Positions 27,019 to 35,718 of a DNA stretch of 64,000 nt are shown one piece after another. Position numbers and translations under genes: made by a program. The notes under the pieces are model-generated. The model was not told the origin of the DNA and searched no databases. It saw only the letters and a list, made by a program, of their open reading frames with translations. Location of the stretch: the NCBI GenBank assembly GCA_963422415.1, contig OY729430.1:124001-188000 (forward strand), written 5' to 3'. Source of the stretch: Bin34 sp963422415. GTDB taxonomy: Bacteria; Chloroflexota; Anaerolineae; Caldilineales; Caldilineaceae. Every line of letters starts with the position of its first letter. Position 1 is the stretch's first letter.

Positions 27019-28305
27019 CTATGACGGGGACTCCGCAACCTCTCCAGTTTCCGGGGCCGAGGGGGCTTCCTCCTCTTCCGGGCCCAAGGCCCAGTCCACA
27101 TCCGCCTGCTTGATGGACAGCCCCATGCGCCGCCGCTGGGTGTCCAGACGAATGACCTTCACTTCGTATTCCTCGCCCACCGTCACCACCTGCTCGGAAC
27201 GCTCCACGTGCTCGTGGCTCATTTCGCTGATGTGAATCAGCCCTTCCACCGGCTCGCCCACCAGACGGGCGAAGGCCCCAAAATCCTTGATGCGGGTGAT
27301 CACCGCACGCACCAGATCGCCTTCGTGGTACCGCTCCGCCAAGGTGTCCCAAGGACGGGGCTGCAGCTGGCGCAGACTCAGACCGATCCGCTTGCGCTCC
27401 TTCTCCACCGAGATCACCTTGACCTGCACCTGCTGGCCCACGTTCAGCACTTCCGAGGGATGATTGACCATGGACCAGCTCAGTTCGCTGACGTGAATCA
27501 GGCCGTCCGCCCCGCCGATGTTCACGAAGGCGCCAAAGTCCGCCAGGCTGGACACCACGCCCTCGCGCACCTCGCCCACCTCCAGCTCTTCCAAGATGGC
27601 ATCCTTGCGCTGATTGCGAATCTCGCGCATGGCCTCCTTTTCGGACAAAATCAGACGGTTGCGCTTGCGCTCGATGTCGATTACCTTGACTTGCAAGGTG
27701 CGCCCAATCAGGGGCTGGAACCGTTCCGCCGGATCTTCGCTCTTGACCTGTTCCATCTGGCTTTCCAGACTCAGATGGCTCGCCGGAATGAAGCCGCGAA
27801 TGAGACCCATCGCCACCAGCACGCCGCCCCGGTTGAAGTCGATGACCTTGCTGGACACAATCTCCTTGCTCTCCAGCAACTCCTCGGCCCGCATCCAATC
27901 CTTCTCCTGTCGGGCGCGGATAATGCTGATCCGGGGCTGACCGTTATCGTCCGTGCGCAACACAAACAATTCAATGGTCTGGCCTTCTTCAATCTGATCG
28001 AAGGAATCTCCTAGGCGCTCCACTTCCCGCCCCTCGATGGAACCTTCGAACTTGGCCCCGATATCCAGCGTGAGACTTCGGCTACGCTTGCTCAGGACCA
28101 CACCCGGGACCACAGTGTTGGGCTTGAGGGCCACAATGTCGTAGTCCTCGGTCCAGCTCAATTCGTCCATCAGGTTGGGCAGGGATTCTTCGGTTTCCGT
28201 CCCAACGGCCTCCGGCTCCATGACAGAGCCCGTGGCACCCGCAGTGCCGTCGGCCTGTCCCCAGCGGAACCGGTCAAAATTCAGAAAAAGGGAATGACGC
28301 ATCAT
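27019..28305 (-). CDS. S1 RNA-binding domain protein (RpsA-like, four S1 repeats)
   Basis: A 428-residue RNA-binding protein related to ribosomal protein S1. Four S1 domains lie at about 61-132, 148-222, 242-311 and 327-399. Domains 3 and 4 are the most canonical (VREGVVSSLADFGAFVNIGGADGLIHVSELS; VRAVITRIKDFGAFARL with GLIHISEMS). The N-terminal 50 residues are acidic and unstructured in appearance, and the C-terminus is an acidic tail. Four-domain S1 proteins of this size are common in lineages outside the Proteobacteria and act in translation initiation or mRNA binding. ATG ATG at 28305/28302; no close Shine-Dalgarno site is visible (an AAGGAG is 17 nt away). Confidence 0.88.
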   Translation of the reverse strand: MMRHSLFLNFDRFRWGQADGTAGATGSVMEPEAVGTETEESLPNLMDELSWTEDYDIVALKPNTVVPGVVLSKRSRSLTLDIGAKFEGSIEGREVERLGDSFDQIEEGQTIELFVLRTDDNGQPRISIIRARQEKDWMRAEELLESKEIVSSKVIDFNRGGVLVAMGLIRGFIPASHLSLESQMEQVKSEDPAERFQPLIGRTLQVKVIDIERKRNRLILSEKEAMREIRNQRKDAILEELEVGEVREGVVSSLADFGAFVNIGGADGLIHVSELSWSMVNHPSEVLNVGQQVQVKVISVEKERKRIGLSLRQLQPRPWDTLAERYHEGDLVRAVITRIKDFGAFARLVGEPVEGLIHISEMSHEHVERSEQVVTVGEEYEVKVIRLDTQRRRMGLSIKQADVDWALGPEEEEAPSAPETGEVAESPS

Positions 28306-28482
28306 GATTGTGTGAATGTGAACTCCTTAACGAAGCCGGACAGTCGTGCTCCAAGGACAGTGCCTGCGGCCATCCCGATGGCATTGTCTATTGACATTGA
28401 TAACGAGAACCGCCGCTCCTGCATGATTTCAGAGATACCGCGCGGCACCCCCGACATGGGTTCAGAGAGGGGAAGGGCAAGA

Positions 28483-28893
28483 TTAGCTGGCGTCTGCAAT
28501 GACCTCAATTTCGACTGAAGCACCAAGGGGCAAGGCAGCTACAGCTACAGTGGAACGGGCGGGGGGAGCGTCTCCCATGATTTCGCCATACACGCCGTTG
28601 ACGGTGGCAAAGTCGGACATGTCGGTCAAAAAGATGTTCGTCTTGACCACGTTGGCGAGGGAAAGGCCCGCGGCCTGCAAAATGGTCTCCAGATTGGTCA
28701 AGGCCTGTCTGGCTTGGGCTGCCACGCCTTCCAGCGGTTTGCCTGTAGCCTGATTCATGCCGGTCTGACCGGAAACGAACACTAGGTCCCCCGTCCTGAT
28801 GGCATGGGAATAGGGCCCTGCCGGAGCCGGGGCGTCAGGACTGGTTATTACCTCGCGAGTCACGGTTCGTGTTTCTTTTCGCACTTGATTCAT
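28483..28893 (-). CDS. RidA family enamine/imine deaminase
   Basis: A 136-residue member of the RidA/YjgF/UK114 family, which hydrolyses reactive enamines and imines formed by PLP enzymes. The segments APAPAGPYSHAIRTGDLVFVSGQTG and the active-site Arg region PPARSTVAVAALPLGASVEIEVIA are conserved. About 14 residues precede the usual family start, so translation may begin at a downstream GTG. It stands alone between the S1-domain gene and an MFS gene. Confidence 0.9.
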   Translation of the reverse strand: MNQVRKETRTVTREVITSPDAPAPAGPYSHAIRTGDLVFVSGQTGMNQATGKPLEGVAAQARQALTNLETILQAAGLSLANVVKTNIFLTDMSDFATVNGVYGEIMGDAPPARSTVAVAALPLGASVEIEVIADAS

Positions 28894-29019
28894 GTGCCCG
28901 CGGCAGGCCCCGAGTCATAGTCTGGCTCTGCCGCCCTAAGGCAGTCTACAAAATAACACAGCCTAGCAGTCCAACACAAAACACGAGGGGAAATCCGTGT
29001 GCCTGTCACGGTCGGGAAG

Positions 29020-30366
29020 TCACAGGTGCGCGGGCTGCACATCCTCCAATCGCCTTATCTTGCGCAAAGCCGGAGCCATGGACGCGACCAGTCCCACTAC
29101 CGCCATGGACGCGATGCCGCCGCTCACCACGGACACCACCGGCCCGAAGTATTGAGCCACCAGCCCCGACTCGAACCCCCCCAGCTCATTGGAGGCACTG
29201 ACAAACACGGAGCTGACGGACGAGACCCGACCCCGCATCTCGTCCGGGGTCAGCAACTGCTGCAGTGTGCCGCGCACCACCATGGACACGTTGTCGAAAG
29301 CCCCGGTCAGAGCCAACATGGCAAAGGAGAGCCCATAGCTTTGCGAGAGGCCGAAGATAATGGTCGCCAACCCAAAGGCCGCCACATTGATCAGCAATGC
29401 CGCCCCGGCCCGTTGCATAGGTGGCATCACCAGCAGCAACACGGACATGGCCACGGCGCCTACTGCAGGTGCGGAGCGCAGCCAGCCAAACCCCTGCGCG
29501 CCCACCTGCAGGATCTCTTGGGCGAAGATGGGCAACAGGTAGACGGCGCCGCCAAAGAGCACGGCGAAGAGATCCAAGGTAATCATGCCCAGGATGATAC
29601 GAGTGCCAAAGACGAAGCGAATGCCCAACAGCAGATTGTGCAAAGAGAGACTCTGGGGGATGGAGGGCCGGGACGCCTGGATCCGCAGGAAAGACAGCAA
29701 CAAGGCAAAAAGAGCCGAGGAACCCGCCGCCAACCAGTAGCCGGCTTGCATGTGGAGATTGATCACCAGACCCCCCAGGGCGGGGCCCACCACCGAGGTG
29801 AGATGCATCATGCCGGTGGTCCAGGTGATGGCATTGGGTAGGACTCGGGCCGGTACCAGCATGGGCACCAAGGCTACACGGGCCGGACGCCCCAGCATGA
29901 TGGCCGTGCCGTCCAGGAACAGCAGCACGTAAATCACCGTGATGGGCATTGCCCAGGCGCTGGCCAGGGCCAGTCCGATGGAAGTCACGGTCATGCCTCC
30001 CAGCGAAAACATGACAAGTCGCACCCGGTTGAAGCGGTCCCCCAGAAAACCCGCCGGCAGGGCAAAGAGCATGGCCGGCAGGGCCATGACCAGTCCGGCG
30101 ACGCCCAAGGCGATGGCCTCCTGCGTCTGGGCGTAGATCTCCCAGGCCAGGACCGTGTTTTGGATGCGAGTGCCCAGCAGGGCAAGCAGCCAACCGCCGG
30201 CATAAAAGCGGTAGGCCGGCTCGCGCCAGGCTTGCCAGGGGTCGTGTCTTGCAGAGGGCACAGGCGCGCTCGCTGTCTTGGGCCACCGTCCCAGTTCCGC
30301 GGGAGCGTTTTCGGTCAGGCGGTCGGCAGCCACACGGCCATGGGACCGACGCTCCGATGCGCCCAC
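29020..30366 (-). CDS. MFS transporter, EntS/multidrug-exporter type
   Basis: A 448-residue major facilitator protein with about 12 membrane helices. The loop 2-3 signature GFLGDRFNRVRLVMFSLG is visible, and the pattern of a single long first half ending near IPQSLSLHNLLLGIRFVFGTRIILGMITLDLFA fits the DHA3/EntS group of exporters. The first 45 residues are hydrophilic and overlap the glycosidase gene by 52 nt, so the real start may be a GTG near 30258 or another downstream codon. Substrate unknown. It runs in the same direction as the glycosidase gene and may be co-transcribed. Confidence 0.8.
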   Translation of the reverse strand: MGASERRSHGRVAADRLTENAPAELGRWPKTASAPVPSARHDPWQAWREPAYRFYAGGWLLALLGTRIQNTVLAWEIYAQTQEAIALGVAGLVMALPAMLFALPAGFLGDRFNRVRLVMFSLGGMTVTSIGLALASAWAMPITVIYVLLFLDGTAIMLGRPARVALVPMLVPARVLPNAITWTTGMMHLTSVVGPALGGLVINLHMQAGYWLAAGSSALFALLLSFLRIQASRPSIPQSLSLHNLLLGIRFVFGTRIILGMITLDLFAVLFGGAVYLLPIFAQEILQVGAQGFGWLRSAPAVGAVAMSVLLLVMPPMQRAGAALLINVAAFGLATIIFGLSQSYGLSFAMLALTGAFDNVSMVVRGTLQQLLTPDEMRGRVSSVSSVFVSASNELGGFESGLVAQYFGPVVSVVSGGIASMAVVGLVASMAPALRKIRRLEDVQPAHL

Positions 30367-32204
30367 AGATGGTACGGAAGAGCCGTGAAGATCCCTTCCG
30401 TGTTCCGACCTTGGATGAAGATCATGTCTTCCTGCAATGACGTTTCATCACCGGTCTGCAGCCACAGATCGGATCCCAGTCTGATGTCCTCTATAGGCTG
30501 GACGTTGTCCGTGGCTTCCACGCAATAGATCAGCGGGCCACGCATCAGAGCCTGTCGCCCCTGATTGGATTTCACCGCCGCATGGCATTCCACACGGCGG
30601 ATAGGCATGGGCCATGTCACGGTCACTTGGTCCCCGTCCTGCCAGTCCTCTTCCAACAAGACATGGCCGTGGGCCATACGGCCTGCCACGATTTCGCCGT
30701 TGCGTCGGACGTTCCAGGCAACGGCGGCCTTGTCCGCGTAACGGTACAGCCCCCTTGGAGCTGGCGCTTGCAGCCAGCCGGGAACCCGCAGGGCCAGTGC
30801 AAAGCGAGCGGGTGTGGCCAAGCCGATCTCCAGTTTCACGTCCCCTTGCCAAGGGTAGGGAGTGGTCTGTATCAAGGTGACATCCGTTTCCATCCCAGGC
30901 ACCGGCACGGCGACCTGGCTGCCCACGTACAGATTGACATAGACACAACCGGGCGCGGTGGCATAGATCCAGCCGGGCAGGGCCGGCAAAAACCGCACCA
31001 GGTTGGAGGGGCAGCAGGAACAGTGAAACCACGGCTGGCGGCTGGCGGCGCCCTTGTTGAATGCCCACTCGCCATCGCTGGACAGCGGATTGGGATAGAA
31101 GAACTCGGTGCCGCTCAGGGCAATGCCCGACAACACGCCGTTGTACAGCGAAAGCTCGAGCACATCCATGGCAGCCGCCTTGCCCTGCAGCAGAAACATG
31201 CGGTGATTCCAGTAGACATGGGCGATGGCCGCGCAAGTCTCGGCGTAGGCCGTGTCATTGGGCAGTTCATAGGGCTCCCCAAAGGCCTCTCCCTCGTGTC
31301 GGGCTCCAATGCCACCATGCAGGTACAGCTTGCCTTGGACCACATCCCGCCACAGGGCATCCAGCGTCTTCATCCAGTCGCGTTCCTGGCACAAGGCGGC
31401 CACGTCCGTCATGGCGGCATACATATAGCCCGCCCGCACTGCATGGCCCACGGCGCTGACCTGTTCGACGACCGGCAGGTGATCCTGCAGATACCCCTGG
31501 TTGCCAAACCGCACGACCGCTTCCCTACGCTCGTGCCTGCCTCGCTGATCCAGGAAAAAATGAGCCAGATCCAAGTATTTGCCTTGCCCCGTCACCTGAT
31601 ACAGCTTGACCAGGCCCAATTCGATTTCCTGATGCCCGGGCACATCATGCACGCCGTCCGGCCCGAACACCTGATCTATCAGTTCCGCATTGCGCAAGGC
31701 AATGTCCAGCAGGGTGCGCTTGCCCGTAGCCTGAAAGTGCGCGACCGCGGCCTCGTACATGTGGCCCACGTTGTAGAGCTCGTGGTTTACGACGAGGTTG
31801 GACCAGCGGGTCAGACCTTCCTGATCCGCTGTTACGGCCTTGGGATCAATGGTGCGCGCCGTATACAGATATCCATCTTCCTCCTGCGCGGCTCCGATAC
31901 GGCGAATCAGGACATCCACATAGGCGTCCAGCTCGGGATCCGGAGTCAGGGCCAGCGCATAGGCCGCGCCTTCCAAAGTCTTGTATACATCCGAGTCGTT
32001 GAAGAAAATGCCTTCATGCGGTCCGGGACAGATCCCCGCGGCCTTGTCGAAGTTCGCGATACGGCCTGTCTCTTCACACTTCTGAAAGCAGTACGGCAAG
32101 GTGACCGTGCGATTGGTTTCCAGCCGCGGCTGCCAGAAGGCATCCGTGATCGAGACCGCGGTGAAAGGAACGGAAGAAATGGGATAACCGGTAGCGAGTG
32201 TCAT
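30315..32204 (-). CDS. GH127 beta-L-arabinofuranosidase-like glycosidase (DUF1680)
   Basis: Predicted (alpha/alpha)6-barrel glycosidase of 629 residues. The zinc-thiolate active site known from Bifidobacterium HypBA1 is fully conserved with the same spacing: E306, E322 and C324 (in YAETC) and the pair C397-C398 (in SCCPSN). The Cys pair supplies the nucleophile in the family. No signal peptide is seen, so action on imported oligosaccharides in the cytoplasm is likely. The ATG at 32204 has AGGAGA 7 nt upstream. The Gfo/Idh gene upstream ends 24 nt away, so the two are probably co-transcribed. Arabinose-containing substrates are suggested also by the GH51 gene nearby. Confidence 0.92.
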   Translation of the reverse strand: MTLATGYPISSVPFTAVSITDAFWQPRLETNRTVTLPYCFQKCEETGRIANFDKAAGICPGPHEGIFFNDSDVYKTLEGAAYALALTPDPELDAYVDVLIRRIGAAQEEDGYLYTARTIDPKAVTADQEGLTRWSNLVVNHELYNVGHMYEAAVAHFQATGKRTLLDIALRNAELIDQVFGPDGVHDVPGHQEIELGLVKLYQVTGQGKYLDLAHFFLDQRGRHERREAVVRFGNQGYLQDHLPVVEQVSAVGHAVRAGYMYAAMTDVAALCQERDWMKTLDALWRDVVQGKLYLHGGIGARHEGEAFGEPYELPNDTAYAETCAAIAHVYWNHRMFLLQGKAAAMDVLELSLYNGVLSGIALSGTEFFYPNPLSSDGEWAFNKGAASRQPWFHCSCCPSNLVRFLPALPGWIYATAPGCVYVNLYVGSQVAVPVPGMETDVTLIQTTPYPWQGDVKLEIGLATPARFALALRVPGWLQAPAPRGLYRYADKAAVAWNVRRNGEIVAGRMAHGHVLLEEDWQDGDQVTVTWPMPIRRVECHAAVKSNQGRQALMRGPLIYCVEATDNVQPIEDIRLGSDLWLQTGDETSLQEDMIFIQGRNTEGIFTALPYHLWAHRSVGPMAVWLPTA

Positions 32205-32227
32205 GGTCTGATCTCCTGCCCAAGCGC

Positions 32228-33262
32228 CTATAGGGGCAGGGGGACGGTCCGGCCGGACTGCATGCTGCGGGTCACGGCCTCCGTGAATTCCATGTACTTG
32301 ACGCCGGTGGCGAAATCGGTGTGCGTGATTTGCTCCTGACCGCGCACCGCGTTCACGAACTCTTCCTCCACGCGCCAGCTCCCTTTCTCATGTGCAGGCA
32401 CGGAAACCGGCTGCAGGCTTTCGGCATCTCGGGTGCCGGCCAGCAGTTTGCCATTTTCAAATACCAAGGTGCCGTGCGAGCCATAAATGGCCGCGCGGGG
32501 CCGGCCGGCCATGCCGGTGACGGCGGAGATCTGCATGTGCAGCTGCGCGCCGCAAGCCAGCTGGCCCAGAATGTCCACATGCTCCGGCACCCGAACGGCA
32601 TGTTCGCGCCCGGTTTCCGGGTCAGTGCGACGGGTGATGTACACCCGTCCCATCGCTGCGACGGATGTAGCCACACCCACCCAGCGCATCAGAGCCTCGT
32701 ACCAAATTCCCATGGACATGATGTTGAAGCCGCTGCGGTCCATGTCGTGTCTCCAGTGCAGCGGACCGTCCAGATCCAGCCAAGCGCCTCCGACCTGAAT
32801 GTCCACGACCAGCGGATCGCCGACAATTCCCGTCTTGAGCAGCCTCTGCATGGTCTTGTCCACCCCTAGAGTCATCGGAGACGGCACGATCTGCGCTACC
32901 AGTTCCGGATGCAGACAAGACGCCTGCAGCATCTGGCGGGCTTCTGCGGCATCCATGGCCATGCGGGCTTCGCACATGACATGTCGGCCTGCGTTCAACG
33001 CGCTGACGGTGGCGGCGCAGTGCAGGTAGGGCCAAGTGCCAATCACCACCGCATTCACTTCCGGGTGAGACACCACTTCACGCCAGTGAACGGCCACATG
33101 CGGGATGCCAAATCGGTCCGCTATCCGCTGACCGGATTCCCGAGACCGGTTGGCCACGGTCACCACCGTCACGTTGTCTTGTGCCAAAAGCCCAGGAATG
33201 TGCCGATCGCAGGTATTTGCTCCAGCTCCAATGATACCGACTTTCAAGGTCTGTGTTTCCAT
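32228..33262 (-). CDS. Gfo/Idh/MocA family oxidoreductase
   Basis: NAD(P)-dependent dehydrogenase-like protein of 344 residues. The Rossmann fold begins at VGIIGAGANTCDRHIPGL. The usual EKP motif is replaced by EARMAMDAAEA (VMCEARMA), which removes the conserved Lys. The C-terminal alpha/beta domain has GNIMSMGIW-like SGFNIMSMGIWYEAL where canonical members have Asp-x-x-x-His, so catalysis may differ or be lost. It precedes the GH127 gene by 24 nt and probably processes a sugar released in the same pathway. No good Shine-Dalgarno site is visible before the ATG at 33262. Confidence 0.88.
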   Translation of the reverse strand: METQTLKVGIIGAGANTCDRHIPGLLAQDNVTVVTVANRSRESGQRIADRFGIPHVAVHWREVVSHPEVNAVVIGTWPYLHCAATVSALNAGRHVMCEARMAMDAAEARQMLQASCLHPELVAQIVPSPMTLGVDKTMQRLLKTGIVGDPLVVDIQVGGAWLDLDGPLHWRHDMDRSGFNIMSMGIWYEALMRWVGVATSVAAMGRVYITRRTDPETGREHAVRVPEHVDILGQLACGAQLHMQISAVTGMAGRPRAAIYGSHGTLVFENGKLLAGTRDAESLQPVSVPAHEKGSWRVEEEFVNAVRGQEQITHTDFATGVKYMEFTEAVTRSMQSGRTVPLPL

Positions 33263-33841
33263 TTTGCAACTGTTCCTGTCATCAATTTCTGGACACCGCC
33301 AGGATACATGGGGATCGGCGATTGCGTGACAGCAGACGGTCTGGCAGGCCGATCCGGCATTCTGCCGTTCTCAAACCAGATCCAAGACTCTGGAGATTCT
33401 ACCTGTTGATTTCGACGCATGCCCATGGTGATTGGGAGGAAGAACGGATCCGTGCGGAAATCTCGGCTTCGGCAGGGCCCCATGGAACCCTTTTGCCGAG
33501 CCCTACAATCGCAGCCAAGGCAATGCAGTCAAGACAGAGAACTCGATCGACATCGCGTCAAGCCTGATTGTGGCATGAAACTCCGGAATTGATAAGGCGG
33601 ACCCAGCGGCGCCACCGAACAACCCTGCCTGCACGCAGACCGTGAATCCAGCAATCCGACTGCCGCGATGATACACTTTTTTTGCACGGAAAGAATTGTG
33701 AACCTGCTCAAGGCGTCCCTACCGTACAAGTCCGGGGGCTTGCCCAGGAAACGGCACTCTACCATGCCAAGCATCCCTGGCGCCTTCGGCAGGATACGGA
33801 GAAGTCACAGAGATCCAGTGCAGTCTTTTTCCTCCTACAAC
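33263..33841. other. Intergenic stretch upstream of the Gfo/Idh-GH127 unit
   Basis: About 580 bases without a supported gene apart from the open frame leading into the small membrane ORF at 33857. It must contain the promoter of the minus-strand glycosidase unit, but I found no clear -35/-10 pair. No repeats or hairpins stand out. Confidence 0.45.
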
Positions 33842-33856
33842 ATGCAAGGCCAGTTC

Positions 33857-33985
33857 ATGGACACAGCAACTTTGGCACTTACAATCGCTATCGTAGCCTT
33901 TCTGTATAGCATTGCCCAGTCGGTCAGGCACTTTATCTTCACAAAACGATACGCCCGAGATCTCGAAGAACTGCGAAAACAGTAA
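33857..33985 (+). CDS. Small single-pass membrane protein
   Basis: A 42-residue protein. MDTATLALTIAIVAFLYSIA forms one membrane helix, followed by a basic and then charged cytoplasmic tail (SVRHFIFTKRYARDLEELRKQ). The in-frame ATG at 33842 would add five residues; 33857 is chosen because AAGG lies 8 nt before it. The clean helix-plus-basic-tail composition argues against a random frame, but no homologue is recognised and it stands alone between minus-strand units. Confidence 0.45.
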   Translation: MDTATLALTIAIVAFLYSIAQSVRHFIFTKRYARDLEELRKQ

Positions 33986-34257
33986 GATCACAGACAGTTG
34001 GACCCGTGGCGGAGAACAGGAACGGTTGCAACGCTCCCCCTCACGGAACACAGAGGGAAACAAGCCTGAGCTGGGGCACTGCAGACCGCTGTGAAGCCCT
34101 TGTACAATATTCCAACGTATGGCTGTCTGCCGGATTTTGATGTGCAAACCCGGGTCCAGAATCTGGAACGGTATTGAACCGGTCTGCCGGTACCGCCTGC
34201 CACTTGGAGGGTGACGGACGCGAACTCCCTCCGCGCCAAGCAATCCTTTTCCGTCCC
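33986..34257. other. Intergenic stretch between the small membrane ORF and the GH51 gene
   Basis: Roughly 270 bases. No supported gene, no clear terminator hairpin and no repeat were found. Confidence 0.4.
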
Positions 34258-35691
34258 CTAGGTCAGACTGCCGGTTACCACAGACACGGAATGGGGGGGC
34301 AACTCCAGTGTTCGCAGCGGCTGTGGCGCTGTGGCGTGCACGGATACGGTCTCCGGTTCCGTCAAGGTGTTGCAGGACTTGATGCTTGGCCCCTTGACCG
34401 TCTGCACCTGCACCTCAGGCAGACTGGCGTTCTGCAGACATAGGTTCACAGCCGAGCTCTGCAGGCTGCGATTCACAATGAAGAGAGCCAACCGGGAGCC
34501 CTGCAGGCTGCCGGCTACATCCAGTACGCGCACTCCTTGGCAGTCCCCGCCGTCAAAGGTTTCGCCTTCCCAATGCAGATCCAGAGCCCGACCCCGGCAG
34601 AGCTGGCTGTACAGTCGAAAAGGATGAAAGATGGACTGGCGCACCAGTCCTTTGGCAGAAGTCAAAATGGGTGCAATCACATTCACGATCTGGGCGATGT
34701 TGGCCATCTTGACAGTGTCTGCATGGCGCACGAAGGCATTCAGCTGCATGGCGATCGCCAAGGCATCCTCCAGATTGTAAATCTCACGCAGCTGCTCGTC
34801 TCGATACGCCCGATACCAGACGTTCCATTCATCCACGGCAAGCGGAATGGGCTTGAGCTTGTGCGCCAAGCAGAGAGCCTGCATCAGACCCGCATAAGCG
34901 CTCAGACGAGCTTCGAGCAATTCTGACGTAGCCATGTACTTGGCAAAGTCGTTGTCCCGGTTGCCTATGTACCAGTGGATGGACATGTAGTCCAGCAACG
35001 TGGGGGCCTCTTCCACCAGCAATTGCGCCCGTTCTATGAAATCTGAGCCCCAATGGCAGGTGGCGGACGCCAACAGCTTGATGGAGGGATCCGCCCACTT
35101 CATGACCTTGCCGAACTCCTTGAAGGCCCGCGCGTACTCCTGCGGAGTCTTGGCTCCAATCTGCCATTCTCCGTCCACCTCGTTGCCAATGCCCCAGTAC
35201 TTCACATCATGCGGCCCCGCCCAGCCATGCGCAATGCGCTCGTCGGCCAGAGCCGTACCGGCCCATCCGTTGCAATACTCCACCCAGTCATGGGCTTCGC
35301 GCATGTCACCATCGCCGCAATTCACCACCAGATATGGCTCGGCTCCGATTTCACGGCAGAAATCCACGAACTCGTTGGTGCCGAAGTGGTTGGATTCCCG
35401 GCTGTGCCACGCCAGGTCATGGCGGGCTGGCCTCTCTGTGCGGGGGCCTACGCCATCCCTCCAGCGGTACCCGGAGACAAAGTTGCCTCCGGGATAGCGC
35501 ATGATGGGCATGCGCAGTTCCATCAGCGCCTGCCGCAGATCGGAGCGCAGGCCCCTGGCATCCGCCAAGGGTGATGCGAGATCGTAGATGCCGCCGTAAA
35601 TGCACTGGCCCAGATGCTCCGCAAAGCCGCCAAACAGATGCGGATGAATCACCCCCACCTGCCGGCGTGGATCCACATAAATGGTGTTCAT
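34258..35691 (-). CDS. abfA: GH51 alpha-L-arabinofuranosidase
   Basis: Retaining alpha-L-arabinofuranosidase that removes arabinose side chains from arabinoxylan, arabinan or arabinogalactan fragments. The 477-residue length and domain order (TIM barrel then beta-sandwich) fit GH51. The acid/base Glu is E171 in GIGNEVDGEW and the nucleophile E288 in VDEWNVWY. The N-terminal HPHLFGGFAEHLGQCIYGGIYD and PGGNFVSGYRWRDGVGPRTERP are characteristic. No signal peptide is seen; GH51 enzymes of this type are usually cytoplasmic. It is followed upstream (27 nt) by a sulfatase gene in the same direction, indicating an operon of sulfatase, arabinofuranosidase and aldolase genes. Confidence 0.95.
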   Translation of the reverse strand: MNTIYVDPRRQVGVIHPHLFGGFAEHLGQCIYGGIYDLASPLADARGLRSDLRQALMELRMPIMRYPGGNFVSGYRWRDGVGPRTERPARHDLAWHSRESNHFGTNEFVDFCREIGAEPYLVVNCGDGDMREAHDWVEYCNGWAGTALADERIAHGWAGPHDVKYWGIGNEVDGEWQIGAKTPQEYARAFKEFGKVMKWADPSIKLLASATCHWGSDFIERAQLLVEEAPTLLDYMSIHWYIGNRDNDFAKYMATSELLEARLSAYAGLMQALCLAHKLKPIPLAVDEWNVWYRAYRDEQLREIYNLEDALAIAMQLNAFVRHADTVKMANIAQIVNVIAPILTSAKGLVRQSIFHPFRLYSQLCRGRALDLHWEGETFDGGDCQGVRVLDVAGSLQGSRLALFIVNRSLQSSAVNLCLQNASLPEVQVQTVKGPSIKSCNTLTEPETVSVHATAPQPLRTLELPPHSVSVVTGSLT

Positions 35692-35718
35692 GGACGCGTT
35701 CTCTGATGATGCCGGAGT

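Noticed and set aside
26733..27101. 122-codon minus-strand frame overlapping the S1 gene end
   Set aside because: Arg-rich translation that overlaps the well-supported S1-domain gene; no homology visible.
30582..32339. 585-codon plus-strand frame across the GH127 gene
   Set aside because: The GH127 active-site residues and spacing are perfect on the minus strand.
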